Source: Limnohabitans sp.
GTDB taxonomy: Bacteria > Pseudomonadota > Gammaproteobacteria > Burkholderiales > Burkholderiaceae_C
Assembly (NCBI GenBank): GCA_021731425.1
Contig: JAKFXJ010000257.1
Coordinates: 1-9,533, forward strand
Length of the DNA stretch: 9,533 bases
Direction: 5' to 3'
Part shown: piece by piece, positions 6,090 to 9,533 of the stretch
Position numbering within the stretch: the stretch's first letter is position 1
How the letters are laid out: each line of letters opens with the position of its first letter
Notes under the pieces: generated by a model
Database searches by the model: none
Seen by the model: the letters and a program-made list of their open reading frames with translations, nothing else
What the model was told of the DNA's origin: nothing
Program-made: the position numbers and the translations under genes

Positions 6090-6722
6090 ATGAAACCCGC
6101 ACAGATCGAATCCTTCTTTGCCACCCTGCAAGCTGCCAACCCCATGCCCGTGACCGAGTTGGAATACACCAGCGTGTTCGAGCTGCTGGCCGCGGTGCTG
6201 CTCTCGGCACAGGCCACCGATGTGGGCGTCAACAAGGCCACGCGTCGCCTCTTCCCGGTGGCTGGCACGCCTCAAAAAATCCTAGACCTCGGCCTAGCAG
6301 GGCTGGAGAGCTACATCAAGACCATTGGCCTGTACCGCAGCAAAGCCAAACACCTGATGGAAACCTGCCGGATTCTGGTCGAGCAACACGGCGGCCAAGT
6401 GCCCCGCACACGCGAAGCCCTCGAAGCCCTGCCCGGCGTGGGCCGCAAAACGGCCAATGTGGTGCTTAACTCGGCCTTTGGCGAGCCAACGATGGCGGTG
6501 GACACCCACATCTTCCGCATGGGCAACCGCACAGGTTTGGCCCCGGGCAAAACGCCTTTGGAAGTCGAGCTCAAACTGCTCAAACGCATTCCTGCCCAAT
6601 ACTTGGTGGACGCTCACCACTGGTTGATCCTGCATGGGCGCTATGTGTGCCAAGCCCGCAAACCCTTGTGTGCTCAATGCTCGGTCGCGGCTTTTTGTGA
6701 CTTCAAACCCAAAACAGCCTGA
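6090..6722 (+). CDS. nth: Endonuclease III, DNA glycosylase/AP lyase
   Basis: A 210-residue base-excision repair enzyme that removes oxidised pyrimidines and cuts the abasic site. The helix-hairpin-helix LPGVGRKTA (114-122) carries the Schiff-base Lys120, and VDTH (137-140) carries catalytic Asp138, the same numbers as in the E. coli enzyme. The 4Fe-4S cluster ligands Cys187, Cys194, Cys197 and Cys203 follow the C-x6-C-x2-C-x5-C pattern near the C-terminus. Length is normal. The start is ATG 6090; the frame stays open upstream, but only as antisense of the aminotransferase. There is no ribosome binding site, and a TACATT box 8 nt upstream suggests a leaderless message. It is first in a forward group with trmB and a pseudouridine synthase gene, 48 nt before trmB. 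Confidence 0.96.
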   Translation: MKPAQIESFFATLQAANPMPVTELEYTSVFELLAAVLLSAQATDVGVNKATRRLFPVAGTPQKILDLGLAGLESYIKTIGLYRSKAKHLMETCRILVEQHGGQVPRTREALEALPGVGRKTANVVLNSAFGEPTMAVDTHIFRMGNRTGLAPGKTPLEVELKLLKRIPAQYLVDAHHWLILHGRYVCQARKPLCAQCSVAAFCDFKPKTA

Positions 6723-6756
6723 GCCAAGGGTCGCGGTCTGCACAAAGGGCGCACCC

Positions 6757-6762
6757 TACAAT
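6757..6762 (+). promoter_or_regulatory. Candidate -10 box of trmB (leaderless-type start)
   Basis: TACAAT (five of six consensus bases) sits 8 nt before the trmB ATG at 6771, followed by a C-rich stretch with no Shine-Dalgarno. This places the expected transcription start at the start codon or within 2-3 nt of it. A convincing -35 box is not visible. Confidence 0.5.
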
Positions 6763-6770
6763 CCCCACCC

Positions 6771-7505
6771 ATGACTGAAAACGCTCCCACCGACAGCCCC
6801 AAACCAGCAGGCATTCCTGCTGACGTCCCATTTTTACGCACCATCAAAAGTTATGTCTTGCGTGCTGGCCGCACCACCATCGGCCAGGCCAAAGCCTATG
6901 ATCTGTATGGCCCCGCCAATTTGCTGACCTATGCCCCTCAAGCCCTGGACGCCAGCGCCGCCTTTGGGCGCAGCGCCCCGCTCATTCTGGAAATCGGCTT
7001 TGGCATGGGCGAAGCCACAGCGCACATTGCCCGGGTCCGGCCCGATGACAATTTTTTGTGCTGCGAGGTGCACGAAGCCGGTGTGGGCGCCCTGCTCAAG
7101 CGCATTGGCGAGCAAGACCTGCACAACATCCGCATCCTGCGCCACGACGCGGTGGAAGTCATTGACCACATGCTCAACCCCGGCACACTGGACGGCGTGC
7201 ACATTTTTTTCCCCGACCCTTGGCACAAAACCAAGCACCACAAGCGCCGCTTGATCCAGCCCACTTTGGTGAACAAGTTGGCCCAACGCCTCAAGCCCGG
7301 GGGCTACCTGCACTGCGCCACCGACTGGCAACCCTATGCCGAGCAAATGATGGAAGTCATCGGTGGCGAGCCTTTGCTGGCCAACACCAGTGATGCGGCA
7401 GACGGCTTTGCCAGCAAGCCAGACTACCGGCCACTCACCAAGTTTGAAAACCGGGGCCTCAAACTCGGCCACGGCGTGTGGGACCTGGTGTTCCGCCGGG
7501 TCTGA
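6771..7505 (+). CDS. trmB: tRNA (guanine-N7-)-methyltransferase
   Basis: A 244-residue Rossmann-fold methyltransferase that uses S-adenosylmethionine to make 7-methylguanosine at position 46 in the variable loop of tRNA. The SAM-binding loop is EIGFGMG (74-80). The family motif [15 protein letters not shown] (146-160) is intact, as is [10 protein letters not shown] (220-229) near the C-terminus. The first 20 or so residues are Pro-rich and probably disordered, as in other betaproteobacterial TrmB proteins. The start ATG 6771 is favoured because the TACAAT box lies just upstream. The stop is 1 nt before the start of the pseudouridine synthase gene, so the two tRNA/RNA-modification genes are very likely co-translated. 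Confidence 0.96.
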   Translation: MTENAPTDSPKPAGIPADVPFLRTIKSYVLRAGRTTIGQAKAYDLYGPANLLTYAPQALDASAAFGRSAPLILEIGFGMGEATAHIARVRPDDNFLCCEVHEAGVGALLKRIGEQDLHNIRILRHDAVEVIDHMLNPGTLDGVHIFFPDPWHKTKHHKRRLIQPTLVNKLAQRLKPGGYLHCATDWQPYAEQMMEVIGGEPLLANTSDAADGFASKPDYRPLTKFENRGLKLGHGVWDLVFRRV

Positions 7506-7506
7506 C

Positions 7507-8424
7507 ATGCGCGAATCCGGTCACCCCATTCAGTTGCCCATGCGCAACGGGGTGAGCGCAAGCGTGGTGTCGGTGCCGCAAGGCGCCCCCCACTTGCTCG
7601 ATTTTTTGGCCCAGCGCATGCCCGGCATTTCCCGCAGCGAATGGGCCGAACGTTTGGCGCAAGGCTTGGTGTTGCACGAAGACGGCCAAGCGGCCCTGCC
7701 CGACCAAAGTTGCCAACCGGGCCAGCGCCTGTATTACTACAGGCATCTGGACGACGAGCCCGTACTGCCGTTTCAAGCGCAGGTCTTGTTTGAAGACGAT
7801 CACTTGCTGGTGGTGGACAAACCGCATTTCATGCCCGTCACACCCTCGGGTCGCTACGTGCAACAAAGCCTGTTGGTGCAACTCAAGCGCCAGACCGGCT
7901 GCGCCGACTTGGTACCCCTGCACCGCATCGACCGCGAAACCGCGGGTCTGGTGTTATTCGGAAAACGAATGCAAGACCGCGACGCCTACCACGCGTTGTT
8001 TCGAGACCACCTGATCCACAAGACTTACCACGCAGTGGCAGCGCATGCGCTGCACCTGCAGCTGCCGCGGGTGTACGCGAGCCGCTTGGTGCCTGGCGAG
8101 CCGTTTTTCAGAACCCAAGAGGTGCCGGGGCCCACCAACAGCGAAAGCCGCGTCGCTTTGTTGCACACCGATGGCCAGCGGGCGCTGTATGCGCTGGAGC
8201 CCATCAGCGGCAAGCGCCACCAGCTGCGGGTGCACATGAACGCCATGGGCATCCCGATCGAAGGCGACCAGTTTTATCCCGCCGTTTTGCGCGGGCCTGA
8301 GGCACCCGAAGACTTCAGCCAGCCCCTGCAATTGCTGGCCCAGTCCGTTCGCTTCACCGACCCCATCACCGGCCAGGCTCGCGAGTGGACCAGCAGACTG
8401 CGTTTGAGCATCAGTCCGCCTTGA
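7507..8424 (+). CDS. RluA-family RNA pseudouridine synthase
   Basis: A 305-residue enzyme of the RluA/RsuA superfamily that converts uridine to pseudouridine in rRNA or tRNA. An S4-like RNA-binding segment lies at about 28-75 (LLDFLAQRMPG onward), followed by the catalytic domain with VVDKP (102-106), HRIDRETAG (139-147) containing the catalytic Asp142, KTYHAV (172-177) and SGKRHQLRVHM (234-244). The motif has Ala-Gly where Ser-Gly is common (HRxDxxTSG). Which uridine it modifies (RluA, RluC, RluD or TruC-type) cannot be settled from motifs alone, so I give no symbol. ATG 7507, one base after the trmB stop, is chosen for coupling; ATG 7540 is a possible internal start that keeps all domains. 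It is convergent with the downstream Fe-S oxidoreductase gene, with a 19-bp gap. Confidence 0.92.
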   Translation: MRESGHPIQLPMRNGVSASVVSVPQGAPHLLDFLAQRMPGISRSEWAERLAQGLVLHEDGQAALPDQSCQPGQRLYYYRHLDDEPVLPFQAQVLFEDDHLLVVDKPHFMPVTPSGRYVQQSLLVQLKRQTGCADLVPLHRIDRETAGLVLFGKRMQDRDAYHALFRDHLIHKTYHAVAAHALHLQLPRVYASRLVPGEPFFRTQEVPGPTNSESRVALLHTDGQRALYALEPISGKRHQLRVHMNAMGIPIEGDQFYPAVLRGPEAPEDFSQPLQLLAQSVRFTDPITGQAREWTSRLRLSISPP

Positions 8425-8443
8425 GGCGTTTTGACGGCTTGAC

Positions 8444-9533
8444 TCAGCCTGGCAACAAACCCGCCAGCAACTGGCTCAGGTGCACGGCCTCGCGCTGCGC
8501 ACCGTCGTGGATTTGGTGGCGGCAGCTGGTGCCGTCGGCCACCACGATCGCATCGGGCTGGGCACGCACAGCGGGCAGCAAACTCAGCTCGGCCATTTGC
8601 ATGGACACCTCGTAGTGGCTGGCCTCGTAGCCAAAACTGCCCGCCATGCCGCAGCAGCTGCTCTCAATCAGCTGCGGCTTGGCCCCCGGAATCCAGCGCA
8701 AGACTTCCATCACGGGTGAGACCGCGTCAAAGGCTTTTTGGTGGCAATGCCCGTGCAGCAAGACCGGACGATCCACCGGGGTGATTTGCGTCTTCAGCCC
8801 GTCCAGCTGCCCCGATTGGGCTTCACGGGCCAGGAACTCTTCGAACAACAGGGCTTGCCCGGCAATGCGTTGAGAGCCCTCGCCCAAGCCCATGACCAGC
8901 ATTTCGTCGCGCAGCGTGAGCAGGCATGAGGGCTCCAAGCCCACGATAGACAGGCCTTTTTCGGCAAAAGGCAGCAGGCTTTGCACCACTTCACTGGCCT
9001 TTTCGCGGGCTTTGTCCACCATGCCGCTGGCCAGGTAAGTGCGGCCGCAGCACAGGTGCTGGCCGTCGTCTTTCAGTTTGGTCGCCACATGCACGGTGTA
9101 ACCGGCCGCCTGCAGCACCTTGACGGCCGCATGCGCGTTGGCCGACTCCAAGTAGCCGTTGAAGGTGTCCACAAACAAGACCACACCACGCGTGGCGACC
9201 AACACCTCTTCGCGGCTGGCGGTGGCTTGTGCAGCGCTTGGCGGGGTGTTGAAGAAGTGACGCATCTGCCATTCGGGCAAGCTGCGTTTGGCCGACAGGC
9301 CCAAGAGCTTTTCAGTCAACGCGGCCAGCAGCGGCATGCGGTTGCGCAGGTTCAAAACCGGGGACAGGCGCGCCGCCCAGCGGGCGTAGTCGGGCAAATG
9401 GGCCACCAATTTGTCTTGCAGCGTGTGGCCATGCTTGGCCTTGTAGTGCTGCAAAAATTCGACTTTCATTTTGGCCATGTCCACCCCGGTGGGGCAATCG
9501 CGCTTGCAGCCTTTGCAGCCCACGCACAGGTCA
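8444..9533 (-). CDS. FAD/4Fe-4S oxidoreductase, C-terminal part (YdiJ/GlcF-like; 5' end outside window)
   Basis: The last 362 residues of a larger protein; the frame is still open at the window edge. The visible part begins inside a 4Fe-4S motif, CVGCKGCKRDCPTG, with the C-x2-C-x2-C-x3-C-P spacing of ferredoxin-like domains. It is followed by a helical linker and then the two CCG-type domains: HLCCGRTYLASG about the middle, HGHCHQKAF, and SCCGMAGSFGYE towards the end, which are seen in heterodisulfide reductase/GlcF/GlpC subunits. The linker and ending resemble the C-terminal third of YdiJ-type proteins of about 1,000 residues, with an N-terminal FAD-binding domain, which oxidise D-2-hydroxy acids (E. 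coli YdiJ is a D-2-hydroxyglutarate dehydrogenase). A separate GlcF or GlpC subunit is a less likely alternative. Electrons would pass from FAD through the Fe-S centres to a membrane or cytosolic acceptor. The substrate is not determined. Confidence 0.87.
   Translation of the reverse strand, partial: DLCVGCKGCKRDCPTGVDMAKMKVEFLQHYKAKHGHTLQDKLVAHLPDYARWAARLSPVLNLRNRMPLLAALTEKLLGLSAKRSLPEWQMRHFFNTPPSAAQATASREEVLVATRGVVLFVDTFNGYLESANAHAAVKVLQAAGYTVHVATKLKDDGQHLCCGRTYLASGMVDKAREKASEVVQSLLPFAEKGLSIVGLEPSCLLTLRDEMLVMGLGEGSQRIAGQALLFEEFLAREAQSGQLDGLKTQITPVDRPVLLHGHCHQKAFDAVSPVMEVLRWIPGAKPQLIESSCCGMAGSFGYEASHYEVSMQMAELSLLPAVRAQPDAIVVADGTSCRHQIHDGAQREAVHLSQLLAGLLPG

Noticed and set aside
8417..8432. 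CGCC-TTGA-GGCG followed by TTTT after the pseudouridine synthase stop
   Set aside because: The stem is only 4 bp and the T-run four bases; too weak to call a terminator.
1..9533. CRISPR arrays, tRNA or rRNA genes, transposases, phage or defence genes
   Set aside because: Looked for on both strands by eye; no direct-repeat spacing, cloverleaf, or integrase/transposase protein was found.

Overview
The window looks like ordinary chromosome of a betaproteobacterium, most likely Burkholderiales and close to Comamonadaceae (Limnohabitans/Rhodoferax-like). I base this on base composition (about 60% GC by eye), dense packing, the style of the proteins, and TACAnT -10 boxes placed directly in front of start codons. 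This placement is an inference from protein character; no search was run. Both ends cut through genes, so the window may be a whole short contig.

Layout: (1) 1-897, the 3' part of a serine alpha/beta hydrolase gene. Its 5' end is replaced by 74 bases that are a perfect reverse complement of 1193-1266, inside the next gene. This is probably a chimeric contig end, not biology. (2) 1044-3694, a tight forward cluster: an acyl-CoA synthetase of the AMP-forming superfamily, a small secreted protein built of six 16-residue repeats, and a peptide deformylase (gaps of 7 and 10 nt). (3) 3746-6023, a reverse-strand cluster transcribed in the order class I/II aminotransferase, Asp-nucleophile alpha/beta hydrolase, DUF3820 small protein (gaps of 3 and 10 nt). 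(4) 6090-8424, a forward cluster: nth (endonuclease III), trmB (tRNA m7G46 methyltransferase) and an RluA-type pseudouridine synthase (gaps of 48 and 1 nt). (5) 8444-9533, reverse strand, the C-terminal third of a large FAD/Fe-S oxidoreductase of the YdiJ/GlcF type, cut by the window edge.

Working together: nth, trmB and the pseudouridine synthase form a nucleic-acid repair and modification group. The nth and trmB starts share one geometry (TACAnT, 8 nt, ATG, no Shine-Dalgarno), which suggests leaderless or near-leaderless transcripts. The aminotransferase cluster and the synthetase/repeat/deformylase cluster have no obvious shared pathway.

I found no phage, transposon, CRISPR, tRNA, rRNA or defence system, and nothing that amounts to a new multi-gene system. 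The points most worth following are the inverted repeat at the left end, the 16-residue-repeat secreted protein, the Asp-nucleophile hydrolase whose usual charge-relay acid site holds Lys, and the paired leaderless-type promoters.
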